From NCBI RefSeq assembly GCF_007005445.1, contig NZ_CP041387.1, positions 4,293,501 to 4,357,500 on the forward strand: a stretch of DNA of 64,000 nt. The letters run 5' to 3'. Both the position numbers and the translations under genes were made by a program. The notes beneath the pieces were generated by a model. It did no database searches and had not been told where the DNA came from. It worked only from the letters and a program-made list of their open reading frames with translations. The stretch comes from Rhodopseudomonas palustris. Lineage in GTDB: Bacteria > Pseudomonadota > Alphaproteobacteria > Rhizobiales > Xanthobacteraceae. Shown piece by piece: positions 17,981 to 25,349 of the stretch (its first letter is position 1; each line of letters starts with the position of its first letter).

Positions 17981-18588
17981 TGACAGACCACTGGCAGAAC
18001 GTTTACGCCACCAAGGGCGAGCAGGACGTATCGTGGTTCCAGGATACGCCGACGATCTCGCTCGACCTGATCGCAGCGCTGTCGTTGCCGCCGGAAGCGG
18101 CGATCCTCGATGTCGGCGGCGGTGCGTCGCGGCTGGTCGATCATCTGCTCGATCTCGGCCGCCGCGACCTGACGGTGCTCGACCTGTCCGAGGCCGCGCT
18201 CGCGACCACGCGTGACCGGCTCGGCCCGCGTGCCGCAGCAATCAGATGGATCGTTGCGGACGTCACCCGATGGACGCCGGAGCGCAGCTACGCGGTGTGG
18301 CACGACCGCGCCGCCTTCCACTTTCTCACCGCTGAGGCCGATCGCGCGGCCTACCGAGACCGGCTGCTCCGCGCGGTGGCGCCGGATGGCTATGCGGTCG
18401 TCGGCACCTTCGCGTTCGACGGCCCCGAGCGTTGCAGCGGCCTGCCCGTGGCGCGCTACGACGCCGACGGTCTGCAAAGTCAGTTTGCGCCGGAGTTCGA
18501 GATGACCGACAGCCGCCGCGACATTCATGCAACGCCGTGGGGCGCCGAACAGCGTTTTCAGTTCGCGACGTTTCGGCGCAGAAACTGA
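17980..18588 (+). CDS. Class I SAM-dependent methyltransferase
   Basis: A 202-residue methyltransferase. It starts MTDHWQNVYATKGEQDVSWFQ and has motif I AAILDVGGGASRLVDHLLD, the second acidic motif LTVLDLSEAALATTRDRLG, IVADVTRW, a characteristic VWHDRAAFHFLT segment, and RLLRAVAPDGYAVVGTFAFDGPERCSGLPVARYD. Family members of this type act on small molecules, but the substrate is unknown. Its ATG overlaps the LysR stop by one base (TGATG), so the two are translationally coupled. The GGAG in the LysR tail is its ribosome-binding site. Confidence 0.85.
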   Translation: MTDHWQNVYATKGEQDVSWFQDTPTISLDLIAALSLPPEAAILDVGGGASRLVDHLLDLGRRDLTVLDLSEAALATTRDRLGPRAAAIRWIVADVTRWTPERSYAVWHDRAAFHFLTAEADRAAYRDRLLRAVAPDGYAVVGTFAFDGPERCSGLPVARYDADGLQSQFAPEFEMTDSRRDIHATPWGAEQRFQFATFRRRN

Positions 18589-18692
18589 TTGCCAGTCGAT
18601 GGAAATATAGCCGGAGGCCCGCCGACATAGCCGGCAGGCCCCACGACCATCGCTGGACTCGCGTGCGATCCGTCGCTTTCCTTGCCCGACGA

Positions 18693-18794
18693 TCAGCCGA
18701 GCATCGCGTACGGCACCAGCGGGGCGAGCGTCATCAGCAGCGCACCGCCGATCGCAGCAGCTTCCATCCCGTTCAACTTCCGAAACATCGACAT
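18693..18794 (-). CDS. 33-residue single-pass membrane peptide
   Basis: A short gene encoding MSMFRKLNGMEAAAIGGALL followed by MTLAPLVPYAMLG. A positively charged N-terminus (Arg5, Lys6) leads into a continuous hydrophobic segment long enough for one membrane helix. A GGGAGG sits 8 bases before ATG 18794. The second ATG two codons on is less well spaced. On the same strand, 31 bases further upstream, is a TGATCC-N17-GTAAAC promoter of the RpoE (ECF11) kind, placing the transcript start about 25 bases before the ATG. It is divergent from rpoE-chrR. I do not recognise the peptide. Confidence 0.65.
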   Translation of the reverse strand: MSMFRKLNGMEAAAIGGALLMTLAPLVPYAMLG

Positions 18795-18825
18795 CACCAG
18801 ACCTCCCGTTGGCTGTTAGCACGCT

Positions 18826-18854
18826 GTTTACGACGCACCGGACGCGTCGGATCA
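18826..18854 (-). promoter_or_regulatory. RpoE-like promoter for the 33-residue peptide gene
   Basis: On the minus strand, TGATCC (18854-18849) is followed after exactly 17 bases by GTAAAC (18831-18826). TGATCC is the published -35 element of the Rhodobacter sphaeroides RpoE regulon, with a TAAGA-like -10. The implied start lies about 25 bases from the peptide ATG. Confidence 0.55.
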
Positions 18855-18933
18855 CACCCGCATCATCACAGCCGCGTGATTCGCCATCGACCTGCTGCGC
18901 AAATTGCCGCAAGGCATTTCTGCGGCGACGATG

Positions 18934-18962
18934 TGATCCAAATGGTCGGCTGGTTCGTATCA
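18934..18962 (+). promoter_or_regulatory. RpoE-like promoter for rpoE-chrR
   Basis: TGATCC (18934-18939) is followed after 17 bases by GTATCA (18957-18962), pointing toward rpoE. It has the same spacing as the facing promoter at 18826-18854. It implies an autoregulated rpoE operon with a 5' leader of roughly 215 bases. The -10 match is weaker than the -35 match. Confidence 0.5.
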
Positions 18963-19183
18963 GACAAAATGCAATCGATCCGATCGCGCTTTGGCTCGTC
19001 ATGATCCTCCGCACACCCGACTCAGTCCCCAACTGCGACTACCTGATTACTACTCGCGCGCATGTGAGCGCGACAGATGGCGTGCTGCGGATCATGAGGT
19101 CGCGCGCTAGGCTGCGCGGCTCGGAGTGCGTGCATCACGGCGATGCGCCGGATCGATACTCGCCCGGACACGGAGCGGTCGTC

Positions 19184-19771
19184 ATGGATCAACTGCGCGA
19201 CGGTCCACCTCCGCCGTCGGCGGAGATGTCGGACTGTATTGTCCGCATCGCGGCCGCGCAGGACCGTGCCGCGTTCGAGACTCTGTTCCGACACTTCGCG
19301 CCGCGGCTGAAATCGTACTTTGCCCGGCGCTGCGGCGATCCGGTGCTGGCCGAAGAGATCACCCAGGAGACATTGGTCTCGGTCTGGCGCAACGCTGCGC
19401 AGTTCGATCCGGCAAAGGCGTCGGCCTCGACCTGGATCTTCACCATCGCGCGCAATCTCGGGATCGACCGGCTGCGGCAGGCGAAGCGGCCGGGTTTCGA
19501 CCCGCACGATCCGGCATTTGTGCCCGATGAAGAGGAGCCGCCCGACCGCAGGCTGGAGCGCACCGAGACCGAGCAACGCGTGCGCGAGGTGATGGAGACG
19601 TTGTCGTCCAACGAGAAGAGCGTACTGATGCTGTCGTTCTACGAAAACCAATCCCACGGCCAGATCGCCAAACAGCTCGGCCTGCCGGTCGGCACGGTAA
19701 AGTCGCGGATCCGGCTCGCCTTCGGCAAGCTGCGGGCGGCGCTGGAGCTGCCGGCGGGAGACCTGCGATGA
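19184..19771 (+). CDS. rpoE: ECF sigma factor, RpoE of the RpoE-ChrR type
   Basis: A 195-residue group IV sigma factor. Region 2 carries FETLFRHFAPRLKSYFARRCGDPVLAEEITQETLVSVWRNAAQFDPAKASASTWIFTIARNLGIDRLRQAKR. Region 4 has VMETLSSNEKSVLMLSFYENQSHGQIAKQLGLPVGTVKSRIRLAFGKLR. It directs transcription of singlet-oxygen response genes in phototrophic alphaproteobacteria when released from ChrR. GGAG at 19172-19175 sets ATG 19184. The stop overlaps the chrR start by four bases. An open frame continues upstream, but that part has no sigma homology. Confidence 0.9.
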   Translation: MDQLRDGPPPPSAEMSDCIVRIAAAQDRAAFETLFRHFAPRLKSYFARRCGDPVLAEEITQETLVSVWRNAAQFDPAKASASTWIFTIARNLGIDRLRQAKRPGFDPHDPAFVPDEEEPPDRRLERTETEQRVREVMETLSSNEKSVLMLSFYENQSHGQIAKQLGLPVGTVKSRIRLAFGKLRAALELPAGDLR

Positions 19772-20430
19772 CGGTCCGCCATCACATCAGCGACGATCTG
19801 CTGCTGAGCTACGCCGCCGGCACGCTGGACGAAGCCTCGAGCCTGCTGGTCGCTACCCATCTGGCGCTGTGTCCGCATTGCCGCATCCGAGCCGCGGCCG
19901 CCGATGCGCTCGGCGGACAGATGCTCGATGCGCTGCCGGCCGCGGAGGTGACGCCTGACCTGTGGCGAAACGTAGTGGCACGGACCCAGACCGAGCCGGA
20001 ATTGGCCTCGGCCATGCCCGCATCTGCGCTGCGGCCTCGCTCCGACATCGTGATTCCCGAGCCGCTGCGCAGCTATCTCGGTACCGATCTGGCCGGCTTG
20101 CGCTGGACTCGGCTGGCGCCGTGGGTCCAGCAGATCAGCATCGATATACCGGGCTGCGGCCCTCGCGCCCGAATGCTGCGGTTCGAGGCCGGCACGCGGG
20201 TGCTGGAGCACGGCCATTCCGGGCGCGAGCTGACGCTGGTGCTGCACGGAACGCTGTGCGACGGCACGGCGGTGATGCGCCGCGGCGACGTCGCGGAAAC
20301 CGACGAGCGTACCGAGCATCAACCCCAGGCCGGCCCGGACGGCGACTGCATCTGCCTCGCCGTCACCGACGCCCCGCTGCGATTCAAGAGCAGGCTCGCC
20401 CGGCTGTTGCAGCCCTGGTTCGGGATCTAG
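19768..20430 (+). CDS. chrR: ChrR-family zinc anti-sigma factor
   Basis: A 220-residue anti-sigma factor with two domains. The N-terminal zinc anti-sigma domain has His6, His31, Cys35 and Cys38 in HLALCPHC, the same numbering known for R. sphaeroides ChrR. The C-terminal cupin carries His148, His150, Glu154 and His184. These correspond to ChrR His141, His143, Glu147 and His177 with a constant shift of seven. In the model system the N-terminal domain holds RpoE and the cupin is needed for release by singlet oxygen. Overlap with rpoE (ATGA) indicates coupled synthesis. Confidence 0.92.
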   Translation: MTVRHHISDDLLLSYAAGTLDEASSLLVATHLALCPHCRIRAAAADALGGQMLDALPAAEVTPDLWRNVVARTQTEPELASAMPASALRPRSDIVIPEPLRSYLGTDLAGLRWTRLAPWVQQISIDIPGCGPRARMLRFEAGTRVLEHGHSGRELTLVLHGTLCDGTAVMRRGDVAETDERTEHQPQAGPDGDCICLAVTDAPLRFKSRLARLLQPWFGI

Positions 20431-21572
20431 GCAGCGGGCGGTACACCGCGGTCGTTACGGGCCGCCGCCGCAGGTGGCGGCTCGACCTCCACCGGGCCGG
20501 CACTGGCGCCGATCGGCGGCGTGTCGCCGGCTTCCTCTCGGGAGGTCGAATAGATGTCCCAGGCGGCGATGAACATCGCGGCAATCACCGGCCCGACCAC
20601 GAAGCCGTTGAGCCCGAACACTTCGAGACCACCGAGGGTCGAGATCAGCACCACGTAGTCCGGCATCCGGGTGTCCTTGCCGACCAGAATCGGACGCAGG
20701 ACATTGTCGACCATGCCGATCACCAGCGCGCCCCAGACGATCAGTCCGATCCCGTGCCAGATCGAGCCGGTGAAGATCAGGTACAGCGCCATCGGCAGCC
20801 AGACGAGACCGGCACCGACTGCGGGAAGCAGCGACAGAAACGCCATCACCACCGCCCACATCAGGGCGCCGCTGATGCCGAGCACGTAAAAGGCGAGGCC
20901 GCCGAGCGAGCCCTGGATCAGGGCGATCAACATGTTGCCCTTCACCGTCGCACGGATCACCACGGTGAACTTGTCGAGCAGCCGGGTCTGATGATCGACG
21001 CCGAGCGGCGTCGCTCGCCGGATCCGCCCGGCGACCAGATCGCCGTCACGCAGCAGGAAGAACAAGAGATACACCATCACGAACAGATTGACGGTGAAGT
21101 CGAAGGTGCTCTGACCGATGCCGAGCGCCTGCCCCGCCAGATACTGGCTGCCGCGCAGCAGGACCGCCGACAGCCGCTGCTGCAGGTCCGCCAGATTGCC
21201 GACCCCGAACCGGCCGAGCAGATCGCCGATCCAGTCCGGCCGCGCCGCCAGCAGTTCGCGCAGCGTATTGAGCAGATCGAGGTTGCCGGACTCGATTTTC
21301 GTGTACATCCCCGCTGCTTCCCGCGCCAACGCGGCCCCGAGCAGCGACAGCGGCAACAGCACCATCAGCACGATGATCGTCACCGACGTCAACGCCGCCA
21401 GATTGCGCCGGAAGCCGAAGGCCTGATTGAGCCAGCGGTTCAGCGGCGCAAACAGGATCGCGATCACCATGCCCCACAGCACCGCGCTGTACAGCGGCCA
21501 CAGGATCCATCCGAACAGGCCGGTCACCGTCACCAGCAGCAGAATGAAGAATTTGTTCTCGGATGCCGGCAT
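20427..21572 (-). CDS. AI-2E family transporter
   Basis: A 381-residue membrane protein of the PerM/YdiK/TqsA family. N-terminal helices (FILLLVTVTGLFGWILWPLYSAVLWGMVIAILFAPL, then LTSVTIIVLMVLLPLSLLGAALA) are followed by a soluble helical segment, paired helices (FTVNLFVMVYLLFFLLRDG) and the conserved C-terminal block LLPAVGAGLVWLPMALYLIFTG...VDNVLRPILVGKDTRMPDYVVLISTLGGLEVFGLNGFVVGPVIAA. The tail is proline-rich and disordered. Despite the name, many members move other substrates or ions. It converges on chrR with a four-base overlap sharing CTAG. Confidence 0.88.
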   Translation of the reverse strand: MPASENKFFILLLVTVTGLFGWILWPLYSAVLWGMVIAILFAPLNRWLNQAFGFRRNLAALTSVTIIVLMVLLPLSLLGAALAREAAGMYTKIESGNLDLLNTLRELLAARPDWIGDLLGRFGVGNLADLQQRLSAVLLRGSQYLAGQALGIGQSTFDFTVNLFVMVYLLFFLLRDGDLVAGRIRRATPLGVDHQTRLLDKFTVVIRATVKGNMLIALIQGSLGGLAFYVLGISGALMWAVVMAFLSLLPAVGAGLVWLPMALYLIFTGSIWHGIGLIVWGALVIGMVDNVLRPILVGKDTRMPDYVVLISTLGGLEVFGLNGFVVGPVIAAMFIAAWDIYSTSREEAGDTPPIGASAGPVEVEPPPAAAARNDRGVPPAA

Positions 21573-21751
21573 CCAGTTCCCCCTGCCTCACCAGCAGCAA
21601 CGATCCCGCCGGGCTTTGGCTCCTCGGCACAGTAAAGGGTTTTCGGGCGAATTCGAGCCCCGCCGCAGCAGAGTCGATGCTGTTTGCGGTTTGCGGCCGT
21701 GCCGATCCCTGACACTGTCCGACGATGCGCGGGAAGCCGGAAAGGAACACG

Positions 21752-22828
21752 ATGAGCGAAGCGGTCGTCGACGACATCGTGGCATTGCTGCCGCCGCTGC
21801 TGCAGACCTTGGAGTCGGTCGGCTTCGTCGCGCGCTATCTGCATCCGCCGGAATTTGGTGCGCTGATGCAGCTCACAGGCACGCCGGACGAGGCGCTGCG
21901 TGCCGAACTGCCGCGACTGGCGGGCTGGCCGGAGACATTCGCGCATCTGCGCGAGCCGTTGCGAGGCGCGAGCGATCAGGCGCTCGCTGCATTTGCGGCG
22001 CTGCGAGCGGTGGAGGCCGGCCAGGGCGATCTGACCGACGTGTTTCGCGCACTGCGACATCTGCCGCAGGCGCTGGAAGCGCTGTATCCGCTGGCCGCGA
22101 CACTGCCGCCGGTGTCGAGCTTCTTCCTCGCCCCCGAAACCCAGCAGGACGAGGCGCTGCTGGCTCGGCTGGCGCAGCCGAAACATCCGGACAGCGGCGT
22201 GTTCCACCGCCTGAACGAGGCAGCGAGCCATGGCGGCTATTCGCTCTATGTGCCGGAGTACTACGACCCCGACCGGGAGTGGCCGCTGGTGATGGCGCTG
22301 CACGGCGGCAGCGGCCACGGCCGGCTGTTCCTGTGGAGCTGGCTGCGTGACGCCCGCGCCCGCGGCGCCATCGTGGTGGCGCCGACCGCGACCGGACGAA
22401 CCTGGGCGCTGATGGGCGAGGATGTCGATTCGCCCAATCTGGCCTGCATCCTCGACGAGGTGCGGGGGCATTGGCGGGTCGATCCGTCACGGCTGCTGCT
22501 GACCGGGCTCAGCGACGGCGGCACCTTCTGCTATGTCTCGGGCCTGGCCAGCGACTCGCCGTTCACCCATCTGGCGCCGATCGCCGCGAGCTTTCATCCG
22601 CTGCTCGCCGGCGCGGCGGATTCCGCGCGGCTGCGCGGGCTGCCGATCCAGATCGTGCACGGCCGCCACGACTGGATGTTTCCGGTGGAGGTGGCCCGGC
22701 AGGCCCACGAGGCGCTGGTCTCGGCCGGCGCTGACGTCAGCTACCGCGAGATCGCCGACCTCAGTCACAGCTACCCACGCGAGGCAAATGTCGCTCTCTT
22801 GGATTGGCTGAAGGTGCCGGCGGCGTAG
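21752..22828 (+). CDS. Alpha/beta hydrolase, phospholipase/carboxylesterase type
   Basis: A 358-residue protein. A helical N-terminal region of about 150 residues (MSEAVVDDIVALLPPLLQTLESVGFVARYLHPPEFGALM) precedes an esterase domain. The oxyanion loop is PLVMALHGGSGHGRLFLW, the nucleophile is in LLTGLSDGGTFCY, the acid in VHGRHDWMFPVEVA and the His in DLSHSYPREA. It resembles esterases of the PHB-depolymerase/phospholipase group; the substrate is unknown. AAAGGAA precedes ATG 21752. An in-frame upstream start at 21725 would lack a good ribosome-binding site. Confidence 0.85.
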   Translation: MSEAVVDDIVALLPPLLQTLESVGFVARYLHPPEFGALMQLTGTPDEALRAELPRLAGWPETFAHLREPLRGASDQALAAFAALRAVEAGQGDLTDVFRALRHLPQALEALYPLAATLPPVSSFFLAPETQQDEALLARLAQPKHPDSGVFHRLNEAASHGGYSLYVPEYYDPDREWPLVMALHGGSGHGRLFLWSWLRDARARGAIVVAPTATGRTWALMGEDVDSPNLACILDEVRGHWRVDPSRLLLTGLSDGGTFCYVSGLASDSPFTHLAPIAASFHPLLAGAADSARLRGLPIQIVHGRHDWMFPVEVARQAHEALVSAGADVSYREIADLSHSYPREANVALLDWLKVPAA

Positions 22829-22831
22829 CGC

Positions 22832-23296
22832 TCAGGCCGAACGCCGAGCCGACAGTTTGCTCCGGATCAGCTTCGAAGTCTGGCTGCGGTCGGCGAACAG
22901 AGCCAGCAGCAACAGCGCCAAGCCGCCATGAAACAGCCCGGCGCCGAGCGCGGTCGGGGCGATCTGCCAGATCAGCAGCGGCGCCGCGACCATCAGTGCG
23001 GGCGCCAGCACGTAGGCGGCACTCAACACCGGCGAAACAGGATAGCCGAGCCGCCACAGCACCGCGGCAAGCGCGGCCAGCGCCATCAAAGCCTTCACGC
23101 CGGCCATGAAGCGCAGCAGCAGCACCAGTTCGGCATCGCTCTGGGCCCGCGCGGCGGTGGCCGAATCGGGCGCGGTGAGGACCGCCGCCGCAACCGCGAT
23201 CAGCGCGGCCGCAATCGCCACGACAGGGCGCGGCATCGACCAGGGCAGCGGCGGGACCACGACATACGAGGCTGGCCCAACTGAAACATCGGACAT
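22832..23296 (-). CDS. Four-helix membrane protein of unknown function
   Basis: A 154-residue protein with four predicted membrane helices (about residues 23-42, 56-80, 87-108 and 118-135), a short cytosolic N-terminus and a Lys/Arg-rich C-terminus (SQTSKLIRSKLSARRSA). GGAGG precedes ATG 23296 at good spacing, which argues against the longer frame. I do not recognise the family. It lies just downstream of lrgB on the same strand, 92 bases away, and could be co-transcribed; its stop is 3 bases from the stop of the convergent hydrolase. Confidence 0.7.
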   Translation of the reverse strand: MSDVSVGPASYVVVPPLPWSMPRPVVAIAAALIAVAAAVLTAPDSATAARAQSDAELVLLLRFMAGVKALMALAALAAVLWRLGYPVSPVLSAAYVLAPALMVAAPLLIWQIAPTALGAGLFHGGLALLLLALFADRSQTSKLIRSKLSARRSA

Positions 23297-23388
23297 CGGC
23301 GACCTCCTCGGCGGATGATTGGCGCACAAGCGTAACGCGGCGGTTGTGACGACGGCAAATCACACTGCGGCGACGGCGCGCGCCGAGC

Positions 23389-24111
23389 TCAGCGCACCAG
23401 CAGAGTGACCAGGACCGGGACCAGCAGCGCGGTGATCAGGGCGTTCAGGCTCATCGCGATGCCGGCGAACACGCCCGCGATGGCATCGACCTGGAACGCT
23501 CGCGCGGTGCCGATGCCGTGCGAAGCCAAACCGACCGCGAAGCCACGAGCCCGGTAGTCACGTATCCCGAGCCGGTTCATCAGCGGCGAGACGATGATGG
23601 CGCCGAGAATGCCGGTCAGGATCACGGCGACCGCGGTCAGCGACGGATCGCCGCGCAGCGATTCGCTGATACCCATCGCGACGCCCGCAGTGACCGATTT
23701 CGGCGCCAGCGACAGCACCACGGTTTCGGGCAGCCCGGCGAGCTGCGCCAGCCAGACCACCGAGACGATCGCGGTGACGCAGCCGACGACCAGCGCCAGC
23801 GCCATCGGAAGGATCGCGGCCAGTACCAGCTTGCGGTTCTCGTACAGCGGCACCGCCAGCGCCACGGTGGCGGGGCCGAGCAGGAAATGCACGAACTGCG
23901 CGCCGCCGAAATAGGTGGTGTAGGAGGTTCCGGTCGCCCACAGGAACACGCCGATGATCCACATCGCGTGCAGAACCGGATTGACCAGCGGATTGCGCCC
24001 GGTCGCCTGCGACACCGCATCGGTCGCCGCATAGACCAGCAATGTCACGGTCAGCCACAGCAGCGGGGTCTGCGACAGATACACCCACAGCGAGAACGGA
24101 TCGGCGTTCAT
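23389..24111 (-). CDS. lrgB: LrgB/CidB-family membrane protein
   Basis: A 240-residue polytopic protein. The conserved family blocks are visible: NPLVNPVLHAMWIIGVFLW, the YFGGAQFVHFLLGPATVALAVPLYENRKLV signature, LSLAPKSVTAGVAMGISESLRGDPSLTAVAVILTGILGAIIVSPLMNRLGIRDYRARGFAVGLASHGIGTARAFQ. LrgB and its partner LrgA are holin-like membrane proteins linked in other bacteria to murein hydrolase control and to pyruvate or glycolate uptake. Start ATG 24111 overlaps the lrgA stop (ATGA). Confidence 0.9.
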   Translation of the reverse strand: MNADPFSLWVYLSQTPLLWLTVTLLVYAATDAVSQATGRNPLVNPVLHAMWIIGVFLWATGTSYTTYFGGAQFVHFLLGPATVALAVPLYENRKLVLAAILPMALALVVGCVTAIVSVVWLAQLAGLPETVVLSLAPKSVTAGVAMGISESLRGDPSLTAVAVILTGILGAIIVSPLMNRLGIRDYRARGFAVGLASHGIGTARAFQVDAIAGVFAGIAMSLNALITALLVPVLVTLLVR

Positions 24112-24491
24112 CGCGGCACCCACATCGACAGCAGCCGCGCCACGACCACGAACGTCACCACCGTGACCACCAGGGTGATCAGCACCGAGCCGGCCAGCAC
24201 CAGCATGATCGCGACGCCGTGGGCGGTGATCATGTCGAGCTGCTGGATCACCCCCACCCCCGCCGGGACGAACAACAGCGACAGATGCGCCAGCATGCCC
24301 TTGGACGCCTCCTCCACCCCGCCGTTACCGAGCGGTCCGCGCGCCAGCGGCTTGATGTAGTCGCGCGCGACCAACAGGACGAACAGCAGCAACAATCCGA
24401 GCACGGGGCTCGGCAGCGGCAGACCGAGCCCGCGGGCGATCACTTCTCCGGCGAGCTGGCACAGCAGGATCAGGCCGATACTGGCGATCAT
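24108..24491 (-). CDS. lrgA: LrgA/CidA-family holin-like protein
   Basis: A 127-residue protein with four predicted membrane helices and the CidA/LrgA core ILLCQLAGEVIARGLGLPLPSPVLGLLLLF...LLFVPAGVGVIQQLDMI. GAGGGAACCT precedes ATG 24491. Translation is coupled to lrgB. The length is normal for the family. Confidence 0.9.
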   Translation of the reverse strand: MIASIGLILLCQLAGEVIARGLGLPLPSPVLGLLLLFVLLVARDYIKPLARGPLGNGGVEEASKGMLAHLSLLFVPAGVGVIQQLDMITAHGVAIMLVLAGSVLITLVVTVVTFVVVARLLSMWVPR

Positions 24492-24638
24492 AGGTTCCCT
24501 CACGCGGAAAAATCGCGCGCACCGATGCGGACTCCGCCGGAACCTGTCAATCGCAACAGCAGAGCGGCTGCCATGCGGCCAGTACCGTCGCCATCAGGCG
24601 GTAGCGGTCGGGCCGCGACGTTGCCGGCCGATCCTTGA

Positions 24639-25181
24639 TCAGCCCTTCAGACGCTTGTTGCACTCGCTCCAGTAACCGCCGCCCTTCTGGATCCAGCGCA
24701 GACCGCCGGTGGTGTTGGCCGCCTTGTTGGCCTTCCATTGCTGGGCGCAGGTGTGGAGCCTCGCGCGCGTGGGCTTCTCCTGGGCAAACTTGGCGTCGAT
24801 CGCGGTGGGATACACGGCGGGGCCCTGCTGCACCGCGGGCGCGGCGGCGGCCTTGGCTCTGGATTTGCTCTCGGGCTTTGCACCGGATTTCGCATCAGAT
24901 TTGGCATCCGGCTTTGTTTCTGGCTTTGCGTTTGCCGGCTTGGCGTCTGACGGCTTGGCCTCCGCCGCCGCGCTGTCGCCGCTCGCCGCTGCCGCCCCGC
25001 AATGTGCCTTGCGGAAGTCGTTCCAGCCCTGCCCGTCCAAGGTCCCGTCGGCCTTGGCGGCCTGATACTTGGCGCTGCACTCCTGCGCGGTCATCGCCTG
25101 TGCGGGCGTTGCGGCGGACCATGTCAATAGAGCCGCGGCCGTCAGCAGCGCCGCACCGGTCTCGTACTTCAGAACCCTCAT
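24639..25181 (-). CDS. Secreted Ala/Lys-rich protein with two Cys-framed repeats
   Basis: A 180-residue protein with a clear signal peptide (MRVLKYETGAALLTAAALLTWSAATPAQA). Two related Cys-framed modules are joined by a Lys/Ala/Pro-rich linker of about 60 residues made of imperfect AKPxxAKP/DAKS units. Module one is CSAKYQAAKADGTLDGQGW...C and module two CAQQWKANKAANTTGGLRW...C, both with an aromatic-x-Ala-x-Lys core and a Trp before the second Cys. This resembles PsiF-like proteins. It is probably periplasmic and its function is unknown. AGGGAGA precedes ATG 25181. Confidence 0.75.
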   Translation of the reverse strand: MRVLKYETGAALLTAAALLTWSAATPAQAMTAQECSAKYQAAKADGTLDGQGWNDFRKAHCGAAAASGDSAAAEAKPSDAKPANAKPETKPDAKSDAKSGAKPESKSRAKAAAAPAVQQGPAVYPTAIDAKFAQEKPTRARLHTCAQQWKANKAANTTGGLRWIQKGGGYWSECNKRLKG

Positions 25182-25349
25182 GTCCCGTCTCCCTGGTGTG
25201 CCAACCGGCGGCATTGTATCTCGCGACTTACAACTTACAATTGCGATCCGATTACCAGTGACTCCGGGGCGATCAGCGCAGGCGTCGCCGGCATGGCGCC
25301 GCGCGCCGGGCGCAATTGCCGACGGTATATTGATTTGCAATAAGATCAC

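Noticed and set aside
18809..19183. N-terminal extension of rpoE to an upstream start
   Set aside because: The extra 125 residues have no sigma-factor features, and would place the RpoE-like promoter inside the coding region; GGAG before ATG 19184 supports the shorter form.
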